Origin: Paracoccus albicereus
GTDB lineage: Bacteria > Pseudomonadota > Alphaproteobacteria > Rhodobacterales > Rhodobacteraceae
DNA: 64,000 bases
Assembly (NCBI RefSeq): GCF_024359525.1
Contig: NZ_JAKZEU010000003.1
Location: 186,001 to 250,000, forward strand
Direction of reading: 5' to 3'
Shown: positions 56,634 through 64,000 of the stretch, in pieces
How positions within the stretch are numbered: the stretch's first letter is position 1
Layout: the number at the start of each line of letters is the position of its first letter
The notes under the pieces: generated by a model
Database searches by the model: none
What the model saw: the letters and a program-made list of their open reading frames with translations, nothing else
Told to the model about the DNA's origin: nothing
Translations under genes and position numbers: made by a program

Positions 56634-57899
56634 TCAGCCTGCGCTTGCAGTGCCCTTCTTCGACTCGGCGTGGATCAGCAAAGGTTTCGCCTGAGTGTTG
56701 TCCACCGCCTCCTCGTTCACGACGACCTCCTCGACACTGTCGAGGCCGGGCAGTTCGAACATCGTATCGAGCAGGATGTCCTCCATGATCGACCGCAGCC
56801 CGCGCGCACCCGTCTTACGCATGATCGCGCGCTTGGCGATGGCGCTGAGTGCGTCGTCGGTGAAGGTGAGCTGAACGTCTTCCAGATCAAAGAGCCGTTG
56901 ATACTGCTTGACCAGCGCGTTCTTGGGCTTCGTCAGGATGATGATCAGCGCCTCTTCGTCCAGATCGGTCAGCGTTGCGATCACGGGCAGACGACCCACG
57001 AACTCCGGGATCAGTCCGAACTTCAGCAGATCTTCGGGCTCAAGCTCCTTGAACAATTCACCAACGCCGCGGTCATCGTTTTCCTTGACCTCGGCGCCGA
57101 AGCCCATCGCAGTGCCCTTGTTGCGCTGCGAGATGATCCGATCGAGGCCGGCGAAGGCACCGCCACAGATGAACAGGATGTTGGTCGTATCCACCTGCAG
57201 GAATTCCTGCTGGGGATGCTTCCGTCCGCCCTGCGGTGGAACGGACGCGACCGTCCCCTCCATGATCTTCAGCAATGCCTGCTGCACGCCCTCGCCCGAA
57301 ACGTCACGGGTAATCGAGGGGTTGTCAGACTTGCGGGTGATCTTGTCGACCTCGTCGATGTAGACGATGCCGCGCTGCGCGCGTTCGACATTGTATTCGC
57401 TGGCCTGAAGCAGCTTCAGGATGATGTTCTCGACATCTTCACCGACATAGCCGGCTTCCGTCAACGTGGTCGCGTCGGCCATGGTGAAGGGAACGTCCAG
57501 AATCCGGGCCAGAGTTTGTGCCAGCAGCGTCTTGCCGCAACCCGTCGGCCCGATCAGAAGGATGTTCGACTTCGCCAGCTCAATGTCGGATTTCGAGGAA
57601 TTGTTCAGGCGCTTGTAATGGTTGTGGACCGCGACGGAGAGCACGCGCTTGGCGTGTTCCTGCCCGATCACGTAATCGTCCAGCACGCCACAGATTTCGC
57701 GCGGGGTCGGGACGCCTTCGCCGGACTTCAGGCTCGAGGACTTCGTTTCCTCGCGGATGATGTCCATGCACAATTCGACGCATTCGTCGCAGATGAACAC
57801 GGTCGGTCCCGCGATCAGCTTGCGCACCTCATGCTGGCTCTTGCCGCAGAAGCTGCAGTAGAGCGTGTTCTTGCTGTCCGTGCCCGACTGGTTCGCCAT
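56634..57899 (-). CDS. clpX: ATP-dependent Clp protease ATP-binding subunit ClpX
   Basis: A 421-residue unfoldase. The N-terminal zinc domain has Cys15, 18, 37 and 40 (CSFC, CDEC). The AAA+ domain contains Walker A GPTGCGKT near residue 118, Walker [10 protein letters not shown], the IGF-type ClpP-contact region and sensor motifs. It feeds proteins to ClpP. The start at 57899 directly opens the conserved N-terminus and has a GGAAG site. It is 199 bases downstream of clpP. Confidence 0.97.
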   Translation of the reverse strand: MANQSGTDSKNTLYCSFCGKSQHEVRKLIAGPTVFICDECVELCMDIIREETKSSSLKSGEGVPTPREICGVLDDYVIGQEHAKRVLSVAVHNHYKRLNNSSKSDIELAKSNILLIGPTGCGKTLLAQTLARILDVPFTMADATTLTEAGYVGEDVENIILKLLQASEYNVERAQRGIVYIDEVDKITRKSDNPSITRDVSGEGVQQALLKIMEGTVASVPPQGGRKHPQQEFLQVDTTNILFICGGAFAGLDRIISQRNKGTAMGFGAEVKENDDRGVGELFKELEPEDLLKFGLIPEFVGRLPVIATLTDLDEEALIIILTKPKNALVKQYQRLFDLEDVQLTFTDDALSAIAKRAIMRKTGARGLRSIMEDILLDTMFELPGLDSVEEVVVNEEAVDNTQAKPLLIHAESKKGTASAG

Positions 57900-58098
57900 C
57901 GTCCGCTTCCTTCGCATTGGCATTCCGGCGCAAAGCTGGCGGCATCGCGGGTGATGCCAGAGCGCCGGGCCTTCGCCCGCGTATCAGCGCCGGACCGCCT
58001 GTCGTCCCGGCGCCGCCCGGCTCATGTTAGGGTTCGGGGCGAAGCGCCACAATCCCCCAATTTTCCTGCCCCTGACTTCGCCGCGGCGCAGATTTGCC

Positions 58099-58734
58099 CT
58101 ACTTCTTCTCGGCCTCGGCCTTGCCGCGAGGTGCCAGAACCTCGTCGATCAGACCCCAGTCGCGCGCCTCCTCCGGCGACATGAAGCGGTCACGCTCGAG
58201 CGCTTCCTCGACCTCTTCCAACGAGTTGCCGGTATGCTCGACATAGATCTCGTTCAGACGACGCTTCAGTTTCTCCGTTTCGCGCGCATGGATCAGGATG
58301 TCGGTCGCCTGACCCTGGAATCCGCCCGAAGGCTGGTGGACCATCACACGGCTGTTTGGCAGCGAATAGCGCATGCCCTTTTCACCCGCGCACAGAAGCA
58401 GAGAGCCCATCGAGGCCGCCTGCCCCACCACGAGGGTCGAGACACGGGGGCGGATGTACTGCATCGTGTCGTAGATCGACAGGCCCGAGGTCACGACACC
58501 GCCGGGGCTGTTGATATACATGCTGATGTCTTTCGACGGGTTCTCCGCCTCCAGAAACAGAAGCTGCGCGCTGATCAGCGTGGCCATCCCATCGTGGACC
58601 GGCCCCGAGACGAAGATGATCCGTTCCTTCAGCAGGCGCGAGAAGATGTCGTAGGCGCGTTCGCCGCGCGAGGTCTGCTCGACGACCATGGGCACGAGCG
58701 TGTTCATGTAGAATTCTGCCGGATCGCTCATCAT
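58099..58734 (-). CDS. clpP: ATP-dependent Clp protease proteolytic subunit
   Basis: A 211-residue serine peptidase. The catalytic triad is Ser108 ([11 protein letters not shown]), His133 (MVHQPSGG) and Asp182 (ERDRFM). YINSPGG and the N-terminal propeptide region are typical. It forms the 14-mer chamber used with ClpX and ClpA. It is divergent from pth; no clear heat-shock promoter was recognised in the gap. Confidence 0.97.
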   Translation of the reverse strand: MMSDPAEFYMNTLVPMVVEQTSRGERAYDIFSRLLKERIIFVSGPVHDGMATLISAQLLFLEAENPSKDISMYINSPGGVVTSGLSIYDTMQYIRPRVSTLVVGQAASMGSLLLCAGEKGMRYSLPNSRVMVHQPSGGFQGQATDILIHARETEKLKRRLNEIYVEHTGNSLEEVEEALERDRFMSPEEARDWGLIDEVLAPRGKAEAEKK

Positions 58735-58881
58735 CTTCCCTTGTGTGATTGCCGTCGCCCGATTGATTCGCCGGTCTTCACGCGACCTTCTTAGTGGCGA
58801 AAGGTTGACAGAGTCTTAGTAACGGGTGAGGTCCGCCGCAAGGTGTCGACCGAAAATGCCCCTGTCGAACGGGAGAGGAAG

Positions 58882-59586
58882 ATGAAGCTGCTGGTCGGTC
58901 TGGGCAATCCCGGCGCGAGGTATGAAGGCAACCGCCACAACATCGGTTTCATGGCTCTGGACCGGATCGCGGAGGCGCATGGGCTTGGACCGTGGCGCAG
59001 CCGATTCCAGGGCGAGGCAGCCGAGGGCCGGCTTGGCGAGACACGCGTGATGCTGCTGAAGCCCACCACCTTCATGAACCTGTCCGGCCAGTCAGTCGGC
59101 GAGGCGATGCGTTATCTCAAGCTAACGCCCGCCGATATCATCGTCTTTCACGACGAACTCGATCTCGCGCCGGGCAAGCTGCGCGTAAAGGAGGGCGGCG
59201 GACATGCCGGCCACAATGGTCTGCGCTCGATCCATCAGCATATCGGCGAGACCTATGGCCGCGTCCGCCTAGGGATCGGCCACCCCGGCGACAAGGCGCG
59301 TGTAGCGGGTTACGTGTTATCGGATTTCGCCAAGGCCGAGCAGGATTGGCTCGACGATCTGCTGCGGGGTGTCGCGGACGGCGCACCGGCTCTGGCGGCA
59401 GGTGACGCGGGTCGGTTCCAGAACGCGGTGGCAGCACGGACATCGCCGCCACGCAACGCCAATCCGCGACCCGCGAAGGCACCGGAACCGCCGGCTTCCG
59501 CAACTCCGCACAACCGCGCCGATACTGAGGTTCCGACGCAAAGCGTCGCTGATCGGCTCCGCGCTTTGTCCGACCGCTTCCGTTGA
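58882..59586 (+). CDS. pth: Peptidyl-tRNA hydrolase
   Basis: A 234-residue enzyme releasing peptides from drop-off peptidyl-t[22 protein letters not shown] holds the catalytic His19, and [13 protein letters not shown] and [11 protein letters not shown] complete the site. It carries a proline/alanine-rich C-terminal extension of about 45 residues beyond the usual end. GGGAGAGG precedes the ATG. Confidence 0.96.
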   Translation: MKLLVGLGNPGARYEGNRHNIGFMALDRIAEAHGLGPWRSRFQGEAAEGRLGETRVMLLKPTTFMNLSGQSVGEAMRYLKLTPADIIVFHDELDLAPGKLRVKEGGGHAGHNGLRSIHQHIGETYGRVRLGIGHPGDKARVAGYVLSDFAKAEQDWLDDLLRGVADGAPALAAGDAGRFQNAVAARTSPPRNANPRPAKAPEPPASATPHNRADTEVPTQSVADRLRALSDRFR

Positions 59587-60596
59587 AGCCGCGCGAAGCC
59601 TTTGCCGATCAGGCCCGGTCCTGTTGCGAGTTGGGTTCGCCTCTGACCGCGCGTATCTGCGAGCGGCTAGGCGCGGCACTTTCACCGGAACAGGGCGAAG
59701 TTGCGCGACGCATCCTTAATTGGCCGGGCGATGCGTCGAGCCGGGGCGATTCCGTGCCGCTCCGTCTCGCGGGTGCGCTGCACGGATTGGTCCTCGACGG
59801 TAGCGCGACTGCGCTGGCCGACGCTTACACCAAAGGCGATCCTGACACGAAACTTCTGGTGCAGACGATCTGTGATCATGAAGCGCAGATCCTCGATTGG
59901 CTGGATCATCCCCCGCAGACGAACGAGGTGGCGCGGTCCGCCGCCATCATCGCCGCCGCACGTTTTGCCGTGTCGCACCGGTCTTTGCCAATCGAAGCGC
60001 TCGAACTCGGCGCGAGCGCGGGCCTGAACCTCAACTTCGCACGTTGCACGCTTCTGCAGGATGGCGCGGTCTCGCTGCGACCTGACTGGCGCGGCGATCT
60101 GCCACACGGCATGTTTACCGTGACCGATGCGCGCGGGGTCGATCTTAACCCGCTCGATCCCCAACGCGACGCATTGCGGCTTCTGGCCTATTGCTGGGCG
60201 GATCAGGCTGACCGGCTGGCGAGGCTGCGTGCCGCGCTGCAGATCGCGCGGGTTCACTCACCCGAAGTCGATCGGGGTGATGCCGCTGACTGGCTCGAAG
60301 CTCAGCTGGCCAGCCCCGCTCCGGGGCGCTTGCGCTTCGTCTATCATACGGTTGCCTGGCAATACTTTCCGCCAAAGGTACAGGCGCGGTGCGAGGCGGC
60401 GCTGAACGATGCCGGTCGCCGCGCCGGTCCAACCGCGCCGCTCGCGCATTTCGCGATGGAGGCCGATGGCGGACGCGGCGCATCTCTTCATCTGCGTCTT
60501 TGGGACGGGCAGCTCAGGATTTGGTCACTGGGCCGCGCGGACTTCCACGGGCGCTGGATCGAGTGGCACCCCGTCGCAGAGTCGCCGTCCGCATGA
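59583..60596 (+). CDS. DUF2332 family protein
   Basis: A 337-residue protein matching DUF2332 (typical length 320-350). [17 protein letters not shown] is the most conserved part and looks like a methyltransferase-type glycine loop; [15 protein letters not shown] and [12 protein letters not shown] follow. No activity established. The start is a TTG overlapping the pth stop (TTGA); the alignment of its N-terminus with the family supports it, and no ATG is available nearby. Confidence 0.87.
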   Translation: MKPREAFADQARSCCELGSPLTARICERLGAALSPEQGEVARRILNWPGDASSRGDSVPLRLAGALHGLVLDGSATALADAYTKGDPDTKLLVQTICDHEAQILDWLDHPPQTNEVARSAAIIAAARFAVSHRSLPIEALELGASAGLNLNFARCTLLQDGAVSLRPDWRGDLPHGMFTVTDARGVDLNPLDPQRDALRLLAYCWADQADRLARLRAALQIARVHSPEVDRGDAADWLEAQLASPAPGRLRFVYHTVAWQYFPPKVQARCEAALNDAGRRAGPTAPLAHFAMEADGGRGASLHLRLWDGQLRIWSLGRADFHGRWIEWHPVAESPSA

Positions 60597-60640
60597 CGCA
60601 CACTCTTGGCGTCGTCGCTTGCTCAGGCTAGCCTCCGCCC

Positions 60641-61018
60641 ATGCAAGAGCCATCCCTCAACGTTCTCGGCCAACCGCTGCAAGCCTGCTCTACCGAGCCC
60701 CTGACCGGCTTCTACCGCGACGGCTGCTGCAATACCGGTCCCGAAGATCGTGGCAGCCACACCGTATGTGTCGTCCTGACCGACGAATTTCTCGCGCTGT
60801 CGAAATATCTCGGCAACGATTTGTCCACACCACGCCCCGAGTTTCGCTTCCCTGGGTTGAAGGCAGGCGATCGCTGGTGCCTGTGCGCTGCGCGCTTTTT
60901 GCAGGCGACGCAGGAATTTGCCGCGCCCAAAGTGGTGCTCGAATCGACGCACGCACGCGCTGCCGACGTCGTGCCCTTGGAACTGCTGCGATCTCACGCG
61001 CTTGACCCGTCGTCCTGA
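60641..61018 (+). CDS. DUF2237 family protein
   Basis: A 125-residue protein rich in conserved cysteines: LQACSTEPLTGFYRDGCCNTG, TVCVVLTDEFLALSKYLGNDLSTP and LKAGDRWCLCAARFLQA. Matches DUF2237, a widespread family of unknown function. The cysteine positions suggest metal binding. Confidence 0.9.
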   Translation: MQEPSLNVLGQPLQACSTEPLTGFYRDGCCNTGPEDRGSHTVCVVLTDEFLALSKYLGNDLSTPRPEFRFPGLKAGDRWCLCAARFLQATQEFAAPKVVLESTHARAADVVPLELLRSHALDPSS

Positions 61019-61033
61019 ACGAAGGTTCTCACG

Positions 61034-61696
61034 ATGCGTCTTGCGATCATACTGTCCCTCGGCCTTACAGCGCTTCCCGCTTATGCTCAGAACACACCGA
61101 GTGGCGATGAGACGGCGTCACCGGCTGCAGAGCCCGAAGGCGAAGCATGGCGCCTCATGTCGGATGGCAGGCAATTGCGGGCCGACGACACGGCGCGGCT
61201 TGAACAGCTGAACATCGGCGTCGGAGATAGTCTTTTGGCGGCATTGGCAGGTGCTGACGATGCGGACCGAGCGGTTCTGGTCGACGGGCTCAGCGGCACA
61301 GCATTGCCACCGGATCAGGCGCGCCCGCTTCTGCAGGGGGAGTGGGGCTGTCGAACGGTAAAGGTCGGGCTCGGGACATTGCCGATTGTCGTCTATCCTG
61401 AATTTCGCTGCCGGATCGACGCGCAGGGCCATTTCGAAAAGCTGACCGGTTCGCAACGGTCAAGCGGGGACATCGCGGACTGGCAGGGGCAGCTGATCTA
61501 TGCCGGAACGGGCTTCGTCCAAGGCGAGACGCCTATCGCCTACGCGGAACAATGCGAAGACGTCGATACCTCACGCACCCCGCAAATGATGCCACAGGTG
61601 GGGCGGGTCGAGATAACAAGCCCTGAGACGGGTCGTATCCTGTTTCCACGGCCCTATCTGGAATCACAGCTGGACCTTCTTATCCTTCGTCGGTGA
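61034..61696 (+). CDS. Secreted protein, DUF4893-like
   Basis: A 220-residue protein with a signal peptide (MRLAIILSLGLTALPAYAQ). The central LLQGEWGCRTVKVGLG, YPEFRCRI and FEKLTGSQRSSGDI sequences resemble DUF4893 (as recalled; not confirmed by search), with two cysteines likely in a disulfide. Function unknown. It begins 15 bases after DUF2237 and may be co-transcribed with it. Confidence 0.65.
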   Translation: MRLAIILSLGLTALPAYAQNTPSGDETASPAAEPEGEAWRLMSDGRQLRADDTARLEQLNIGVGDSLLAALAGADDADRAVLVDGLSGTALPPDQARPLLQGEWGCRTVKVGLGTLPIVVYPEFRCRIDAQGHFEKLTGSQRSSGDIADWQGQLIYAGTGFVQGETPIAYAEQCEDVDTSRTPQMMPQVGRVEITSPETGRILFPRPYLESQLDLLILRR

Positions 61697-61766
61697 CGCG
61701 CGTCTGTGAACGATCGCTTGCCTGCGGTCCGAACTCCCCCCGATTATGCAGTCAAGATCATTATAG

Positions 61767-61799
61767 AAAAGGCCGGGAAAGCGAGATGCTCCCCCGGCC
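61767..61799 (-). terminator. Rho-independent terminator after the tetrapeptide-repeat gene
   Basis: On the minus strand GGCCGGG, a 15-base loop and CCCGGCC (arms 61771-61777 and 61793-61799) are followed by TTTT, 26 bases beyond the gene's stop codon. Confidence 0.75.
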
Positions 61800-61824
61800 G
61801 TAACTCGTTACTCGATGGTTTGGG

Positions 61825-62538
61825 TCAACCGTTGGTGCTGCCACCATCCGATTCGCCACCGGCGTCGCCGCCACTATCACCACCGGCATCGCTGCCAGCG
61901 TCGCTACCCGTATCGCCACCGGTGTCACTGCCCGCATCGCCGCCAGCATCACCACCGGTGTCGCCGCCCGTATCGCTACCGGCGTCACCGCCGGCATCAT
62001 CGCCGGCGCCATCCCCAGTGTCGCCCTCGGTCCCGCCAGCGTCGTCGCCAGCACCATCATCCGATCCGTCGCCATCGGCACCTTCACCGACGTCGCCATC
62101 CGCATCGGGATCCATTTCAGCAGCCGATGCGGCGACACCGGTGTCACGATCGCCGGCGGTCTCGACTTCGCCATCGTCGCCGACCTCGTATCCGTTGATC
62201 GACATCAGACGGCCGTTCGCAACGCTGTAGACGAGCTCTATCTCTTCGCCGTCTCGGTTGGCGGTCACGGTCAGGATCGGGCCTTCACGCAGGATATAGA
62301 CGTCCCCAAAGCCCTGAGCGATCAGCGTTTCCGCGATCATCTGGTCGTTGTCCATCTGCTCCATGCTGCGCGGTGCGCTGTCGCCGATGGTTCCGATCGC
62401 GGTGTCACGCTCCATCGCTGCTTCGGGCACGATGACCGTGTCGGTCGAGGTCTGAGCCATCGCCGTGGTGCCAAGAAGCGTCCCGAGCGCCACGACCTTG
62501 CCGCCGATCATCAGACTTTTCAGTGTGTTACCGAACAT
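61825..62538 (-). CDS. Secreted acidic protein with D-[AST]-G-[GS] repeats
   Basis: A 237-residue protein. The signal region is hydrophobic (about residues 10-28, ending TAMAQ). Residues 55-120 form a small folded part (MIAETLIAQGFGDVYILREGPILTVTANRDGEEIELVYS) that resembles a PepSY-like unit. The last 80 residues are low-complexity and acidic, including twelve D-[AST]-G-[GS] tetrapeptides. Ca2+ binding or an extended flexible tail is possible; no function is known. GGAG stands seven bases before the start at 62538; a start at 62583 would add an unconserved leader. Confidence 0.75.
   Translation of the reverse strand: MFGNTLKSLMIGGKVVALGTLLGTTAMAQTSTDTVIVPEAAMERDTAIGTIGDSAPRSMEQMDNDQMIAETLIAQGFGDVYILREGPILTVTANRDGEEIELVYSVANGRLMSINGYEVGDDGEVETAGDRDTGVAASAAEMDPDADGDVGEGADGDGSDDGAGDDAGGTEGDTGDGAGDDAGGDAGSDTGGDTGGDAGGDAGSDTGGDTGSDAGSDAGGDSGGDAGGESDGGSTNG
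61855..61998 (-). repeat. Twelve tandem 12-base units encoding D-[AST]-G-[GS]
   Basis: Twelve consecutive 12-base units on the minus strand code for Asp-Ala/Ser/Thr-Gly-Gly/Ser, varying mostly at third positions. The number of units could differ between strains through slippage. Confidence 0.85.
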
Positions 62539-62646
62539 TGAATTTCTCCGTTCCAACGGTGTGGGGGAGAAACGCCCGATCATCGGGATGGTTCAAACCA
62601 TCACGCAAAGGTCAATGTCGTGGTTAAACGCGCCGGCCGTCTGCCG

Positions 62647-63873
62647 TCAGGTCTGGATATCGACGCCCAGATGCTTGGCCACCGTGAAGATGTCCTTGTC
62701 GCCCCGGCCGCACATGTTCATCACGATCAGATGGTCGGCCGGAAGATCCGGTGCGATCTTCATCACATGCGCCAGAGCGTGACTGGGTTCCAGCGCCGGA
62801 ATGATCCCCTCTGTCTCACAGCACAGCTGGAAGGCCTCCAAGGCTTCGGTATCGGTGATGGAAACATATTCCGCGCGCTGCTGATCCTTCAGCCAGGCAT
62901 GTTCCGGGCCGATGCCGGGATAGTCGAGACCGGCGCTGATCGAATGACCTTCAAGGATCTGGCCATTCTCGTCCTGCAGCAGATAGGTCCGGTTTCCGTG
63001 CAGTACCCCGGCGCGACCGCCGGTCAGGCTGGCGCAATGCTCCATCCTGTCGTCGACACCCTTGCCGCCCGCCTCGACACCGATGATTCGGACCGATGCA
63101 TCGTCAAGGAACGGGAAGAACAGCCCCATTGCGTTGGACCCGCCGCCGATGGCGGCGATGATCGTGTCGGGCAGACGGCCCTCGCGTTGAAGGATTTGTT
63201 CGCGCGCCTCCTTGCCGATGATCGACTGGAAGTCGCGGACCATCGCAGGATAGGGATGCGGTCCCGCAACCGTGCCGATGCAGTAGAAGGTGTCGCGCAC
63301 GTTCGTCACCCAGTCGCGCAGCGCGTCGTTCATCGCGTCCTTCAGCGTCCCGCGTCCAGACGTCACGGGGATCACCTCGGCCCCCAGCAGCCGCATGCGG
63401 AACACGTTCGGTGCTTGCCGCTCGACATCGGTCTTGCCCATATAGACGACGCATTGCAGGCCGAACCGGGCGCAGACGGTCGCAGTCGCGACGCCGTGTT
63501 GACCGGCGCCAGTCTCGGCGATGATGCGGGTCTTGCCCATGCGGCGCGCCAGCAGGATCTGGCCCAGCACATTGTTGATCTTGTGCGCGCCGGTATGGTT
63601 CAGCTCATCGCGCTTCATGTAGATGCGCGCACCACCCAGACGTTCCGACAAGCGCTCCGCATGATACATCGGGCTGGGACGGCCGACGTAATGTGTCCAA
63701 AGATCGTTCATCTCGGCCCAGAAGCCCGGATCGGTCTTGGCGCGCTCGTATTCGGCTTCGAGCTTCAGGATCAGCGGCATCAGCGTCTCGCTGACAAAAC
63801 GTCCACCGTAGATGCCGAAGCGTCCCTGCTCGTCGGGACCGTTCATGAAGCTGTTGACCAGATCGTCCGCCAT
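62647..63873 (-). CDS. trpB: Tryptophan synthase beta chain
   Basis: A 408-residue PLP enzyme joining indole and serine. Lys98 in HTGAHKINN binds PLP; the phosphate loop is [27 protein letters not shown] and EPSHALAH are standard. TrpB1 type. GGAAGG precedes the ATG. The GNAT gene just upstream ends 22 bases before it, so they are probably co-transcribed. trpA is not adjacent in this window. Confidence 0.97.
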   Translation of the reverse strand: MADDLVNSFMNGPDEQGRFGIYGGRFVSETLMPLILKLEAEYERAKTDPGFWAEMNDLWTHYVGRPSPMYHAERLSERLGGARIYMKRDELNHTGAHKINNVLGQILLARRMGKTRIIAETGAGQHGVATATVCARFGLQCVVYMGKTDVERQAPNVFRMRLLGAEVIPVTSGRGTLKDAMNDALRDWVTNVRDTFYCIGTVAGPHPYPAMVRDFQSIIGKEAREQILQREGRLPDTIIAAIGGGSNAMGLFFPFLDDASVRIIGVEAGGKGVDDRMEHCASLTGGRAGVLHGNRTYLLQDENGQILEGHSISAGLDYPGIGPEHAWLKDQQRAEYVSITDTEALEAFQLCCETEGIIPALEPSHALAHVMKIAPDLPADHLIVMNMCGRGDKDIFTVAKHLGVDIQT

Positions 63874-63895
63874 GGCGCTGCCTTCCGGGTTGGGA

Positions 63896-64000
63896 TCAGA
63901 GCGTCTTCTTATATCCGATGTGCGAGGCCGAAAAGCCCAGCCGGTCATAGAAGCGGTGCGCATCAATACGAGTCTTGTTGGTGGTCAGCTGGATCAGACG
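63896..64000 (-). CDS. GNAT-type N-acetyltransferase, C-terminal fragment
   Basis: Thirty-four codons and a stop at the right edge encode [22 protein letters not shown] followed by [11 protein letters not shown], the typical C-terminal end of a GNAT acetyltransferase (AHRFYxRLGF). The N-terminus lies outside the window. It is upstream of trpB on the same strand. Confidence 0.8.
   Translation of the reverse strand, partial: RLIQLTTNKTRIDAHRFYDRLGFSASHIGYKKTL

Noticed and set aside
58735..58881. A sigma-70 promoter for pth from TTGACA at 58805
   Set aside because: No acceptable -10 box at 16-18 bases; left unassigned.
61855..61998. CRISPR array
   Set aside because: The repeats are contiguous 12-base units in frame within a coding gene, without spacers.

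Overview
The window is a gene-dense, GC-rich stretch of chromosome from an alphaproteobacterium, most likely a member of the Rhodobacteraceae/Paracoccaceae (Paracoccus-like; genus not provable from this window). The evidence is gene content and order: pcm-tolC-popZ-like, lysC-ptsP, rpmH-rnpA-yidD-ttcA-yidC-MOSC-engB-argB, DUF2849-cysI-cysH-DUF934-fpr, accB-accC-aat-DUF2155-NDUFA12, clpX-clpP-pth, RTX proteins, a Hint-domain protein, and an IscR-type regulator without the usual cysteines. No phage, insertion sequence, CRISPR array, rRNA or replication origin was seen. No gap between genes exceeds about 290 bases.

Layout. 1-2.6 kb (minus): pcm, tolC and a popZ-like gene cut by the left edge. 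2.7-8.7 kb (plus): tRNA-Cys, DUF1330, Kdo transferase waaA, DUF1178, aspartokinase lysC and the PTS-Ntr enzyme ptsP. 8.8-14.2 kb: two RTX proteins flanking rpe. 14.3-15.9 kb (minus): tRNA-Arg and an orphan histidine kinase. 16-24.8 kb (plus): a long housekeeping cluster from rpmH to a SixA-like phosphatase, with an EAL phosphodiesterase inside it. 24.8-32.2 kb (minus): a Nudix-like unknown, uvrB, dctD/dctB and purQ. 32.4-36.8 kb: the most accessory-looking part, with a Hint protein, an alpha/beta hydrolase, an IscR-like regulator, an acidic protein with a VPLPA-like tail, arsH and an Lrp/AsnC regulator. 36.9-40.9 kb: assimilatory sulfate/sulfite reduction. 41-46.6 kb: gcdH, a large OmpA-family protein, CoA-binding and YHS proteins, rlmB. 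46.7-49.9 kb: ispH and a tightly coupled gst-DUF3429-rnhA-TRIC run. 49.9-56.5 kb: MipA, DUF2147, hisA-hisF-hisE, accB-accC, aat and the complex I accessory NDUFA12. 56.6-64 kb: clpX, clpP, pth, conserved unknowns, an acidic tetrapeptide-repeat protein, trpB and the tail of a GNAT gene.

How the genes work together. Coupled translation is a recurring feature: many neighbours overlap by 4 bases at ATGA, GTGA or TTGA junctions, so several runs are clearly operons. Envelope biogenesis is well represented (waaA, yidC/yidD, tolC, OmpA, MipA), as is amino-acid biosynthesis (lysC, argB, hisAFE, cysIH, trpB).

No complete, clearly new multi-gene system stands out. The best leads are a possible small RNA near 45.2 kb, a DctD regulator without its sigma-54 loop, an IscR-like regulator with a single cysteine and no suf genes beside it, a Nudix-like unknown next to uvrB, a duplicated cysteine-bearing module in the OmpA protein, and aat without a standard start codon.
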